Below, piece by piece: positions 31,075-38,806 of a DNA stretch of 64,000 nucleotides. The stretch's first letter is position 1. Every line of letters starts with the position of its first letter. The stretch covers positions 50,225-114,224 of the forward strand of contig CAZREW010000009.1 in NCBI GenBank assembly GCA_964599375.1, in the 5' to 3' direction. Made by a program: the position numbers and the translations under genes. The DNA comes from JAUWCL01 sp964599375. Its GTDB lineage: Bacteria > Krumholzibacteriota > Krumholzibacteriia > Krumholzibacteriales > Krumholzibacteriaceae. The notes beneath the pieces are model-generated. The model was not told where the DNA came from. It made no database searches and worked only from the letters and a program-made list of their open reading frames with translations.

Positions 31075-31461
31075 ATGATGAAGAAAGAGACCGGCCCGGT
31101 CAGGCCCGGGGTGAAGCTTTATATCTCCGGCGGGGGGAGCCAGGGGATGTTCGGGGATGGCAAATGGTGCCTTCTCAAGGCGATCGAGGAAGAGGGATCC
31201 ATAAGCAAAGCTGCCGAGAAGCTCGGCAGGGGATACAGGAAGGCTTGGGGAGATCTGAAAAGGACCGAGGCTGCCATGGGCAGGAAGCTTGTCCGGAAAA
31301 AAAGGGGCGGCCGCGCAGGAGGCACGACGGAGCTTACCGAGTCCGGGCGACAGCTGGTCGAAGGATGGGAGAGATACAGGCAGGCCGTCCTGAAGGGGAT
31401 GGACGGCGCATTCGAGACATATCTTTCAGGCATTCTCGAAAGGAGCGAAGATGAACGCTGA
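31075..31461 (+). CDS. ModE-like winged-helix regulator without Mop domains
   Basis: 128 residues containing only the LysR-like winged helix-turn-helix of ModE: DGKWCLLKAIEEEGSISKAAEKLGRGYRKAWGDLKRTEAAMGRKLV, then the wing KKRGGRAGGTTELTESGRQLV. Full-length ModE carries two C-terminal Mop domains that bind molybdate; they are missing here, so metal sensing must come from elsewhere or differ. Two bases after wtpC in the same operon. Likely controls the divergent promoters at 28.1 kb. Confidence 0.85.
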   Translation: MMKKETGPVRPGVKLYISGGGSQGMFGDGKWCLLKAIEEEGSISKAAEKLGRGYRKAWGDLKRTEAAMGRKLVRKKRGGRAGGTTELTESGRQLVEGWERYRQAVLKGMDGAFETYLSGILERSEDER

Positions 31462-31639
31462 AGAGTACGGGAAGATCATAGAGGAGTCTTCGATCGAGCG
31501 TGACGGGATGAAAGTCATGCCGTGCGCCACGGCTTTCGAGATCTCCGGCAGGCACGGCATCGCGCTGAAGGACATCGGCACATGGTGCGACCACAACGGC
31601 ATCAGGATAGTCGGATGTCAGCTCGGTTGCTTCGAATGA
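31451..31639 (+). CDS. 62-aa protein with C-terminal CxLGCF motif
   Basis: AAAGGAG precedes ATG 31451, which overlaps the modE stop, and its own stop overlaps the mobB start (ATGA), so it is embedded in the operon. 62 residues, soluble, with a small helical pattern SGRHGIALKDIGTWCDHNGIRI and the ending VGCQLGCFE. I recall similar short proteins ending in CQLGCF beside Mo/W-cofactor genes, but no function is established. The Cys pair could bind metal, sulfur or an Fe-S cluster. Confidence 0.7.
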   Translation: MNAEEYGKIIEESSIERDGMKVMPCATAFEISGRHGIALKDIGTWCDHNGIRIVGCQLGCFE

Positions 31640-32100
31640 TGCGCACAGGCATGAAGACGATCGTGATATCAGGCGCGAGATCAGATGTCGGGAAGACGAC
31701 TCTGGCGGAGAAGGTCGGCAGGCTCCTTCCCGGAAGTGTTGTCGTAAAGCTGGGACATGGGAAAGAGAAGGAAGATATGGGCAACGTCTTTTACCACGCC
31801 GGGACCCCGTTTACGAAGGTCGCGGCTGATAATCCCGAAGCCGCTTTCCTTATTATAGAGAGCAACCGGGTCCTCGAGGAGATAGAGCCTGACATCGCGA
31901 TCTATCTGCCGGCAGACGATCCCAAGCCCTCCGCCGCGAACGCCGAGGAAAGGGCAGATCTAGTAAGGGGACGTGAATTCACTGACGATATGGTGCAGTT
32001 GGTCGCCGGCAGGCTCGGGATCGGCGACGGGCCTGCCGCAGAGATAGCAAGGCTGGCTTGTGGCGCCGGAGGAACCTGGACAAGTGAGGAAGATGGATAA
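31636..32100 (+). CDS. mobB: MobB-like P-loop protein
   Basis: Start at ATG 31636 (overlapping the previous stop); ATG 31651 is an alternative. About 154 residues, Walker A GARSDVGKTT near the N-terminus, then KLGHGKEKEDMGNVFYHAG and a C-terminal helical part. MobB proteins bind GTP and assist attachment of guanine nucleotide to molybdopterin together with MobA. MobA is not in the window, and AOR-type enzymes use bis-pterin without nucleotide, so the role here is open. The fold is shortened compared with canonical MobB (~170 residues). Confidence 0.7.
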   Translation: MMRTGMKTIVISGARSDVGKTTLAEKVGRLLPGSVVVKLGHGKEKEDMGNVFYHAGTPFTKVAADNPEAAFLIIESNRVLEEIEPDIAIYLPADDPKPSAANAEERADLVRGREFTDDMVQLVAGRLGIGDGPAAEIARLACGAGGTWTSEEDG

Positions 32101-33328
32101 CAGAAAGAAGGATTTCGGCCGAGGCAAGCTAATGCCGCTTGATGAAGTGATGGACGCGATACTCGGCTCCGCGCGCCCGTCCGGCAGCGAAGAGGTCGAA
32201 TTGGTGGAGGCGGCCGGCAGGGTGCTCGCCGCCGACATCATGTCCGACACCGACATGCCGCCTTTCGATAAGTCCGCGATGGACGGATTCGCCTGCAGGA
32301 GCACCGATCTCGGCCGCCCGTTGAGGATTGTCGAGACGGTCGCGGCTGGCGGGATGCCTGAAAAGGAGATCGGCGAGGGCGAGTGTGCGAGGATAATGAC
32401 GGGTGCGCCGGTGCCTCGGGGAGCCGATAAGGTCGTCATGGTAGAGGACACAGAGGAGGAGGGCGGCATAGTCAGGGTGACGCGAAGAAGCGCGGATGAC
32501 AATATATGCCTGCTGGGCGAAGATATCCGAGCGGGGGAAAGGGTCCTGGAGAAGGGGACGCTGATCAGGCCGCCGGAAATCGCGGTGCTCGCGGCGGCCG
32601 GCAGAACGTCCGTGCCAGTGACCGAGGCACCCGTACTGGGTATCGCGGTGACAGGTGACGAGCTCACGGAGCCGGGACAGAGCGCGGTAGCCGGGATGAT
32701 CCGCAACTCGAACGGCCCGCAGCTTATGGCCCAGGCGGCGGGAGCTGGCCTGCCCTCGGAGTACCTCGGCATCGTGCCGGATGAGCCCGGAGCCGTTTCC
32801 CGGCTGATCGAACGGGCCTCGGGCAGGATAGACGTCTTCATATTCTCCGGCGGAGTCTCGATGGGCGACTATGACTTCGTCCCCGGAGGTCTGGAGGAGT
32901 CGGGATTCGAGGTCCTCGTACACGGTGCCGCGATAAAGCCGGGCCGGCCGCTGCTCTTCGGCTTTCGGGAAGGCGACTGGGCCTTCGGGCTACCGGGAAA
33001 CCCGGTCTCTGTCTTCGTACTCTTCGAAATCATCGTCAAGCCTTTCTGCTTCAGGCTGATGGGGCACGAATACAGGCCTCTCGAGGTCACCGCCCGGCTC
33101 GAGAACGATTTTGTGAGGAAGGCAGCGGCAAGGACCGCGCATATCCCGGTACGGCTGACGCCTGACGGGCGCGCCATGCTCCTCGATTATCACGGCTCGG
33201 CTCACATACATGCCTATACCAGGGCGGACGGAATACTCCGGATACCGGCGCGGATCGAGAAGCTGAAAAAGGGCGATGAGGTCAGGGTCATCGTTCCCGG
33301 CCCTCCGCGTCTCGCCAGTGGAAGTTGA
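32093..33328 (+). CDS. moeA: Molybdopterin molybdenum/tungsten transferase MoeA
   Basis: Start at ATG 32093 (GAGG upstream), overlapping mobB by eight bases. 411 residues with the MoeA hallmarks: PPFDKSAMDGFAC, GAPVPRGAD, GITVTGDEL-type VTGDELTEPGQ, FSGGVSMGDYDFV and GLPGNPVSVFV. Catalyses insertion of Mo or W into adenylated pterin (supplied by MogA/MoaB). Its presence with a tungstate transporter and a W-enzyme suggests it is tuned to tungsten. Length normal. Confidence 0.92.
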   Translation: MDNRKKDFGRGKLMPLDEVMDAILGSARPSGSEEVELVEAAGRVLAADIMSDTDMPPFDKSAMDGFACRSTDLGRPLRIVETVAAGGMPEKEIGEGECARIMTGAPVPRGADKVVMVEDTEEEGGIVRVTRRSADDNICLLGEDIRAGERVLEKGTLIRPPEIAVLAAAGRTSVPVTEAPVLGIAVTGDELTEPGQSAVAGMIRNSNGPQLMAQAAGAGLPSEYLGIVPDEPGAVSRLIERASGRIDVFIFSGGVSMGDYDFVPGGLEESGFEVLVHGAAIKPGRPLLFGFREGDWAFGLPGNPVSVFVLFEIIVKPFCFRLMGHEYRPLEVTARLENDFVRKAAARTAHIPVRLTPDGRAMLLDYHGSAHIHAYTRADGILRIPARIEKLKKGDEVRVIVPGPPRLASGS

Positions 33329-34146
33329 AGATGCTCAGGGACAGATCTGGAAGAGAGATAGATTACCTCAGGATCTCGGTGACTGACAGGTGCAACCTGA
33401 GGTGCGAGTACTGCATGCCGCCTGAGGGCCTGCAGCTGAAGGGGCATGGCGACATGCTCACATACGAGGAGATCGCCTCGGTGGTAGGTGTCGCCGTCCG
33501 GCTGGGGATCGGCAAGGTCAGGTTGACCGGAGGAGAGCCGCTCGTCAGAAAGGGACTTGCGGGCCTTGTCCGGATGCTCAGGGCAATTCCCGGGCTCGAA
33601 GAGATATCGATGACTACTAACGGGATCCTGCTCACCCCTGAAACGGCCCTGGAACTGAAGGGCATGGGGCTCGACAGGCTCAACATATCGCTCGACACGC
33701 TGGCCCCGGCCGCTTACAGGAGGATTACAAGAGGGGGCGATATCGCCGACGTGCTGCGCGGGATAGCCGCCGCGAAGGCGGCGGGCTTTGCCGGGACGAA
33801 GGTGAACATGGTCGTGTCTTTGCCCGGCTCGAGGGACGATATCGACAGGATGCGCTCCTTCTGCGAGGAGGAGGGGCTGGTGCTCCAGACAATAAACAGG
33901 TTCTCGCTCTCGAAGCGTACTGACGAGAAGGGGTCTCCCCACGACTTCGACAGGCCGCTACCTTGTGAGAAGTGCAACAGGCTGAGGCTCACTTCTGACG
34001 GGTACCTCAAGCCGTGCCTCTTCTCGGACCTGGAGATCAAGGTCGATCTCGAGGACATCGAAGGAAGCATAAGGAAAGCGGTGGATGCCAAGCCTGAAAA
34101 GGGCACGTCCTGCGGCGTAAGGTCGATGAGGCAGATCGGGGGTTAG
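33325..34146 (+). CDS. moaA: GTP 3',8-cyclase MoaA, short form
   Basis: 273 residues, shorter than the usual ~320-340. N-terminal radical-SAM cluster RISVTDRCNLRCEYCMPPEG (CxxxCxxC) and SAM-binding RLTGGEPLVRKG are intact. The second cluster is LPCEKCNRLRLTSDGYLKPCLF. The C-terminal tail ends in the conserved Gly-Gly (MRQIGG). The region between the barrel and the second cluster is cut to a few residues (RFSLSKRTDEKGSPHDFDRP), so the usual G-P-A-x-Y-Y-R/GFI segment is absent. Performs the first step of pterin cofactor synthesis. Overlaps moeA by four bases. Confidence 0.88.
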   Translation: MKMLRDRSGREIDYLRISVTDRCNLRCEYCMPPEGLQLKGHGDMLTYEEIASVVGVAVRLGIGKVRLTGGEPLVRKGLAGLVRMLRAIPGLEEISMTTNGILLTPETALELKGMGLDRLNISLDTLAPAAYRRITRGGDIADVLRGIAAAKAAGFAGTKVNMVVSLPGSRDDIDRMRSFCEEEGLVLQTINRFSLSKRTDEKGSPHDFDRPLPCEKCNRLRLTSDGYLKPCLFSDLEIKVDLEDIEGSIRKAVDAKPEKGTSCGVRSMRQIGG

Positions 34147-34151
34147 GACGG

Positions 34152-34511
34152 TCACCAGGTCTTCTCGAAATCCTCCCTGCCGGTCTCCTTCTCCACGTCG
34201 ACGAAATAGCTGTCATGGTCTTTTGAGAGCATAAGGGGATCCTTCCTGAACAGCCGCGAGAGCATCGATATGGGGAACAGGACAAGGTAGAACACTATGC
34301 TGAGCACGACATTGGGGACGATGTATCCGAGCAGCTTCCCGAGTTTCATCCATGCCCATTCGATCTTTCTGCTGAGGAATGGCGATATTATCCCGATGAT
34401 GCCGGATGCGAGTGACACGAAAACGGCCCAGCTCCAGTCCTTGATCAGGTACAGGATCAGGAAGCCCATCGATATCGTCAGCATCGTCGATTTTGAACGG
34501 TCTTCTCTCAT
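34152..34511 (-). CDS. SxtJ-family membrane protein
   Basis: 119 residues with two to three hydrophobic stretches (about 10-45 and 62-86) and the tail RKDPLMLSKDHDSYFVDVEKE, which I recognise from SxtJ-like proteins that travel with NodU/SxtI-type carbamoyltransferases. Third gene of a minus-strand unit with DUF5989 and the carbamoyltransferase. Role unknown; inner-membrane. The stop is five bases from the convergent moaA stop. Confidence 0.72.
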   Translation of the reverse strand: MREDRSKSTMLTISMGFLILYLIKDWSWAVFVSLASGIIGIISPFLSRKIEWAWMKLGKLLGYIVPNVVLSIVFYLVLFPISMLSRLFRKDPLMLSKDHDSYFVDVEKETGREDFEKTW

Positions 34512-34525
34512 CGAAGGCCCCTTCC

Positions 34526-34675
34526 CTAGAACAGAGTATATATAAACGGAGCGATCGCGCTTCCCGCCCCGAATACGATCAGCAGGCCTAGCAGCAGCAA
34601 TATGATGATTATAGGCGCGAGCCAGAACTTCCTGCGCTCCTTTATGAACTGCCAGAGGTCCTTCAGTATCTCCAT
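34526..34675 (-). CDS. DUF5989-family one-helix membrane peptide
   Basis: Start at ATG 34675 with GGGAG upstream gives 49 residues: MEILKDLWQFIKERRKFWLAP, then a single transmembrane helix (IIIILLLLGLLIVFG) and a short tail. The WQFIKERRKFWLAP lead is the DUF5989 signature; these peptides sit between carbamoyltransferase and SxtJ genes in many bacteria. Too short for automatic gene callers with a 60-residue cut-off. Confidence 0.8.
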   Translation of the reverse strand: MEILKDLWQFIKERRKFWLAPIIIILLLLGLLIVFGAGSAIAPFIYTLF

Positions 34676-34703
34676 GGTATCTCCCGTAATTTCAGTATCC
34701 GGA

Positions 34704-36569
34704 TCAGTCCATTTCGAACTTTTCCATCCACTTTCCCCTGTTTTCCCAGTCGGGTTGATCGGTCTTCCTGAGAAGGTAGTCATTCACTACGAGGTAGTCC
34801 ATCTCGGTCCGCATGAAGCATCTATACGCGTCCTCGGGTGTACACACGATCGGTTCGCCCCTGACGTTGAAACTCGTATTGACGACGATCCCGTAACCCG
34901 TTTTCTTCCTGAATGTATCGATAAGCTGCCAGTATCTCGGGTTTGTCTCACGGTGAACGGTCTGCACACGCGCGGAGAAATCAAGGTGCGTGACCGCCTG
35001 AACATCGCTTCTTTCGAAATAGAGCCTGTCCCAGAGATCCATTTCCTGGTAATCGTCCGGTACCGGCTTCCTTCTTTCTTCATTGACGTAGCCGATAAGC
35101 AACATGTAGGGCGAAGCTGCCGGCAGGTCGAAAAACTCACCTGAACTCTCGATCAGAGCTGAAGGGGCGAAGGGCCTGAAACTTTCCCTGTACTTGATCT
35201 TCAGGTTGAGTTTCTTCTGCATGTCGGCGTTTCTCGCGTCACCGAGGATGCTCCGGTTCCCGAGGGCCCTGGGGCCGTACTCCATCCTGCCCTGGAACCA
35301 TCCGACGACATGGCCCTTGTCGATCAAGCCGGCCACCTTATCGCATAGATCGTCGAAATCGTCGATCCTGCTGTACACTGCTTTATTTTTTTTGAAGGCA
35401 AGGACGGCTTCCTTGTCGGAGAAGTCAGGGCCGAGGAGCGCGCCCTTCATCGTATCGCCGCCGCCTGTGACTTTACGTTCCTGCCCATAGTACATGTAAT
35501 GGACAGACTGGGCCGCCCCCAGTGCTCCACCCGCGTCGCCAGCGGCAGGCTGTATGAAAATATCATCGAACATCTTTTCCTTTACAAGCTTCCCGTTTGC
35601 CACGCAGTTGAGCGCGACGCCGCCCGCCAGGCAGAGATTTTTCGACCCCGTCGACCTTCCCGCCTCCGCGGCCATCCTGAACACGATTTCCTCGGTCACA
35701 TTCTGGATGGCGTAAGCCATGTCACAGTGCTTCTGCTCGATGCTGCCGCCGGGCTTGAGGGCGGGGAATCCGAAGAGACTTTCCCATTTCTTGTCTTTGA
35801 CCATCCTGAGCCCGGTAGCATAGTCGAAGTAATCCTGGTTCAGCCAGATCGATCCGTCGTCCTTGATCGAAACGAGATGTTCCTTTATCAGTCTGATGAA
35901 CTCCATTGTCTGGCCCGAGCCCGGATTTCCATACGGGGCGAGTCCCATCAGCTTGTATTCGCCGGAATTGACCCGGAATCCGAGATAGTACGTAAATGCC
36001 GAGTAGAGAAGACCGACTGAATGCGGGAATCTCATCTCCTTGATCATGGTGATAGTGTTATCTGCTCCGTGGCTGATCGATGCCGTCGCCCATTCTCCTA
36101 CGCCGTCGATGGTCAGTATTGCCGATTCCCGGAAGGGGGATGGGTAGAACGCACTGGCCGCGTGCGAGAGGTGATGCTCCGGAAAGAGGAGGTTCAGCTT
36201 CTTCTTCCTGTATTCCTGGGCCTGAGCCAGGCCCTCATAGATAAGTCTCTTCAGGAAAAGCTTCTCCCTGATCCAGACGGGCATCGCGGCCAGGAACTGC
36301 CGCAGTCCTTTTGGAGCAAACGCGTAGTAGGTCTCGAGCAAGCGCTCGAACTTCAGGAGCGGTTTGTCGTAGAAAGCTATCGCGTCCAGTTCGTCGATGC
36401 CGCACCCCGACTCCTCGAGGCAGAACCTCACCGCATTCACCGGGAAGCGGGGAGTATGTTTTTTCCTGGTGAATCTCTCTTCCTGCGCAGCGGCTATTAT
36501 CTCACCGTCGACCAGGATCGCTGAAGCGGAGTCGTGATAAAAGGCGGATATGCCCAGTATCTTTTTCAT
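34704..36569 (-). CDS. NodU/CmcH (SxtI-like) O-carbamoyltransferase
   Basis: 621 residues. The N-terminal Kae1-like domain has GISAFYHDSASAIL, FPEHHLSHAASAFYPSPF (metal-binding His pair), TIDGVGEW and LAGGVALNCVANG; the C-terminal domain has GRMEYGPRALGNRSILGDAR and VNTSFNVRGEPIV. These are the full set for transfer of a carbamoyl group from carbamoyl phosphate to a hydroxyl of a small molecule or glycan. With DUF5989 and SxtJ it forms a conserved trio that here interrupts the Mo/W-cofactor genes on the opposite strand. Base composition looks more AT-rich than the flanking moa genes, which may indicate separate acquisition. Confidence 0.9.
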   Translation of the reverse strand: MKKILGISAFYHDSASAILVDGEIIAAAQEERFTRKKHTPRFPVNAVRFCLEESGCGIDELDAIAFYDKPLLKFERLLETYYAFAPKGLRQFLAAMPVWIREKLFLKRLIYEGLAQAQEYRKKKLNLLFPEHHLSHAASAFYPSPFRESAILTIDGVGEWATASISHGADNTITMIKEMRFPHSVGLLYSAFTYYLGFRVNSGEYKLMGLAPYGNPGSGQTMEFIRLIKEHLVSIKDDGSIWLNQDYFDYATGLRMVKDKKWESLFGFPALKPGGSIEQKHCDMAYAIQNVTEEIVFRMAAEAGRSTGSKNLCLAGGVALNCVANGKLVKEKMFDDIFIQPAAGDAGGALGAAQSVHYMYYGQERKVTGGGDTMKGALLGPDFSDKEAVLAFKKNKAVYSRIDDFDDLCDKVAGLIDKGHVVGWFQGRMEYGPRALGNRSILGDARNADMQKKLNLKIKYRESFRPFAPSALIESSGEFFDLPAASPYMLLIGYVNEERRKPVPDDYQEMDLWDRLYFERSDVQAVTHLDFSARVQTVHRETNPRYWQLIDTFRKKTGYGIVVNTSFNVRGEPIVCTPEDAYRCFMRTEMDYLVVNDYLLRKTDQPDWENRGKWMEKFEMD

Positions 36570-36705
36570 CCAAGTTCCTTCAATATGCCGTAAATCATTG
36601 CCGGTTAAAGAATATCACGGCTGAAGAACAATCGCATATTCCAACTTATATAAATCTGATGATCCAATCAAGGCTATAGAACGGACCGGACAGGCTCTGC
36701 CTTCC

Positions 36706-36734
36706 TTGAAGTGACACTTGAAAAGGAGTATATT
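36706..36734 (+). promoter_or_regulatory. Promoter of moaC-MOSC-mogA
   Basis: TTGAAG (36706-36711), 17-base spacer, TATATT (36729-36734). The predicted start is about 40 bases before the moaC GTG. It shows that the second half of the cofactor cluster is transcribed independently of the wtp operon. Confidence 0.6.
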
Positions 36735-36781
36735 CCTTTCCTGCACAGGTGTTTTATAAGAGACAGACCGGAGGTCACCAG

Positions 36782-37234
36782 GTGAGCGATTTCTCTCATA
36801 TCGACGACAGTGGAAAGGTCAGGATGGTCGACGTATCGGGCAAGCCCGTCTCGAAACGCACCGCCGTCGCCGCCGGCTCGGTGAGGATGGCGGCGGAGAC
36901 GGCCGACAGGCTGCGCGAAGGAACGATGAAGAAGGGCGACGCTCTGGCAACCGCCAGGATCGCGGGCATCATGGCGGCCAAGAAGGCAAGCGGCCTGATC
37001 CCTCTCTGCCACCCTTTGCCGATCGATGACATCGCCATCAGGCTCGATTTGAGGGAAGAGGCTGTAGATATCGAAGCGACCGTTACAAGCACTGCGAGGA
37101 CCGGCGTCGAGATGGAAGCCCTGACTGCCGTATCGGTGGCCGCCCTGACGCTTTACGACATGTGCAAGGCTGTGGACAAGAGTATGGTCATAGAGAATGT
37201 CAGGCTGAAGTCGAAGACAAAGGAAGAGGTATGA
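36782..37234 (+). CDS. moaC: Cyclic pyranopterin monophosphate synthase MoaC
   Basis: Start at GTG 36782, with GGAGG seven bases upstream. 150 residues: MVDVSGKPVSKRTAVAAGSV, GIMAAKKASGLIPLCHPLPI (active-site Lys and His region) and TGVEMEALTAVSVAALTLYDMCKAVDK, all conserved in MoaC. Works after MoaA to form cyclic pyranopterin monophosphate. Overlaps the MOSC gene by four bases. Confidence 0.93.
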   Translation: MSDFSHIDDSGKVRMVDVSGKPVSKRTAVAAGSVRMAAETADRLREGTMKKGDALATARIAGIMAAKKASGLIPLCHPLPIDDIAIRLDLREEAVDIEATVTSTARTGVEMEALTAVSVAALTLYDMCKAVDKSMVIENVRLKSKTKEEV

Positions 37235-37671
37235 AGAAGAGCTTCGAGATAATATCTCTGAACATATCCAAGGAAAAGGGTACGCCCAAGAGCCCCGTTC
37301 CGAGGCTCGTCCTCGTAGCAGGCTTCGGCATCGAGGGGGACGCTCACGCGGGGTCCGGAAAGAGACAGGTCTCGCTGCTGGCCGACGAGGACATCGATAC
37401 GATGCGCGCGAACCTCGGAACTCTTGCACCAGGTGATTTCGCCGAGAACATCACGACTAGGGGGATAGACCTCGCGTCACTGCCTGTAGGGACCAGGCTG
37501 ACCATCAGGGACGCCGTGCTGGAGATCTCGCAGATAGGCAAGGAGTGCCACAGCGGGTGCGCGATACGCGAAAAGACGGGAGATTGCGTGATGCCGCGAA
37601 GAGGAGTCTTCGCGGTCGTCGTCGAAGGCGGTGAGATCACCGGTGAAGATACTGGTCGTTACGATATCTGA
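37231..37671 (+). CDS. MOSC-domain protein
   Basis: 146 residues forming a single MOSC (Mo-cofactor sulfurase C-terminal) beta-barrel: GFGIEGDAHAGSGKRQVSLL, PGDFAENITTRGIDLASLPVGTRL and the Cys-containing GKECHSGCAIREKTGDCVMPRRGVFA. MOSC proteins carry or transfer sulfur or bind pterin cofactor; free-standing ones next to moaC/mogA are usual in anaerobes. Start overlaps moaC, and its end overlaps mogA by about 29 bases. Confidence 0.9.
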   Translation: MKKSFEIISLNISKEKGTPKSPVPRLVLVAGFGIEGDAHAGSGKRQVSLLADEDIDTMRANLGTLAPGDFAENITTRGIDLASLPVGTRLTIRDAVLEISQIGKECHSGCAIREKTGDCVMPRRGVFAVVVEGGEITGEDTGRYDI

Positions 37672-38110
37672 CAGGGCATTCAAGGGCGAGTACGAGGATA
37701 TCTCCGGCCCGGCCGTAAGGGAAATACTCGAGGCTTCGGTCCCGAGTGCGGATGTAGAGGTCATCATCGTCCCCGACGAAGAGGACGGGATCCTGCGGGC
37801 GCTCGAGTCGGGCCTCGGCGGAGATGCGGTCATCACTGCCGGTGGGACCGGCCTGGGGCCGAGAGACATCACTCCCGAGGTGACCGAGCGCTTCTGCGAC
37901 CGCGCTGCTCCAGGTATAGCCGAGATGCTGAGGGCCGAGTCGCTCAAGGAGACACCCAACGCCGCCCTGTCGAGAGGATATGCCGGGATGAAAGGCAGGA
38001 CGCTTATTGTAAACATCCCCGGCTCTGTAAAGGGAGCCTCTTTCTGCGCGAGGCTGCTCGCTCCCCTGCTTGTCCATGCGGCCGGGATGATGAGAGGAGA
38101 GGGGCATTGA
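37643..38110 (+). CDS. mogA: Molybdopterin adenylyltransferase MogA/MoaB-like
   Basis: Start at GTG 37643 (GGCGGTGAG upstream), within the end of the MOSC gene; GTG 37631 is an alternative. 155 residues: KILVVTISDRAFKGEYEDISGP, then the pterin-binding TAGGTGLGPRDITPEVTE and the closing NIPGSVKGASFCARLL. Activates molybdopterin by adenylation before MoeA inserts the metal. The last visible gene of the cluster; the assembly gap begins 16 bases after its stop, so further cofactor genes (for example moaE) might be hidden or displaced there. Confidence 0.92.
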   Translation: MKILVVTISDRAFKGEYEDISGPAVREILEASVPSADVEVIIVPDEEDGILRALESGLGGDAVITAGGTGLGPRDITPEVTERFCDRAAPGIAEMLRAESLKETPNAALSRGYAGMKGRTLIVNIPGSVKGASFCARLLAPLLVHAAGMMRGEGH

Positions 38111-38125
38111 ATCTGTCCGGATCTT

Positions 38126-38225
38126 NNNNNNNNNNNNNNNNNNNNNNNNNNNNNNNNNNNNNNNNNNNNNNNNNNNNNNNNNNNNNNNNNNNNNNNNNNN
38201 NNNNNNNNNNNNNNNNNNNNNNNNN
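38126..38225. other. Assembly gap (100 N)
   Basis: Exactly 100 undetermined bases, the conventional placeholder for a scaffold join of unknown length. Continuity between the cofactor cluster and the dodecin gene is therefore not proven by sequence. Confidence 0.99.
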
Positions 38226-38312
38226 TGATCCCCGGATATCCGTTGACCTTCCGCTGCTTGTGGAAGTAAGATGGCCTTGAAGGCAATTCCCCGAAATAGA
38301 AAGGAGACATCG

Positions 38313-38522
38313 ATGTCTGAAAGTGTCTACAAGGTCATCGAACTGATCGGTACCAGCCCGGATTCATGGGAAAAGGCGGCGGCGAACGCCGTCAACAGGG
38401 CAGCCAAATCACTCCGCGATCTCCGTATCGCTGAGATAGTCGATCTCGACATGCACCTCGAGGAAGGTAAGGTGAAGGCTTACAGGGCCAAGGTGAAGGT
38501 CTCGTTCAAATACGAAGGCTGA
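38313..38522 (+). CDS. Dodecin family flavin-binding protein
   Basis: Start at ATG 38313 after AAAGGAG. 69 residues matching dodecin: VYKVIELIGTSPDSWEKAAANAVNRAAKSLRDLRIAEIVDLDMHLEEGKV and the closing strand YRAKVKVSFKYEG. Dodecins assemble as hollow dodecamers that store FMN/riboflavin or coenzyme A. The Trp (SW) is the flavin-stacking residue. Monocistronic. Confidence 0.93.
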   Translation: MSESVYKVIELIGTSPDSWEKAAANAVNRAAKSLRDLRIAEIVDLDMHLEEGKVKAYRAKVKVSFKYEG

Positions 38523-38806
38523 AGGTGCGGCTCTGCCGCTTGATCGTAACGGCTCGACGATCTGAAGTTCTTCGATGTCATTGATATTCATCGTTTTCGC
38601 CGAAGTATTGCTCTACTGAGACGACCGGGCCGATCCACGCAGGCAGTTCAAGCTAATCGCTCCTGAGTTCCATGGAGCCGTCTTTACAGCCGCCGGCGAT
38701 CAGGCCTGCGAACAGGCTGGAGAGCTTCCCGCCGGCGCTCTGGCTGCAGAATCTGCTGGACAGCCGCCCATGCCCGCCTGAGAATACAGTAACGGGAGGT
38801 ATTATC
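38523..38806. other. 284-base intergenic region, no gene seen
   Basis: Between dodecin and the repeat protein. Open frames on both strands are short and lack ribosome sites. No tRNA fold, terminator with T-run or consensus promoter was found by eye. Confidence 0.5.

Noticed and set aside
37477..38310. Minus-strand open frame of 277 codons spanning the N run
   Set aside because: It is open only because the 100 N have no stops; it lies antisense to mogA and MOSC and has no domain pattern.
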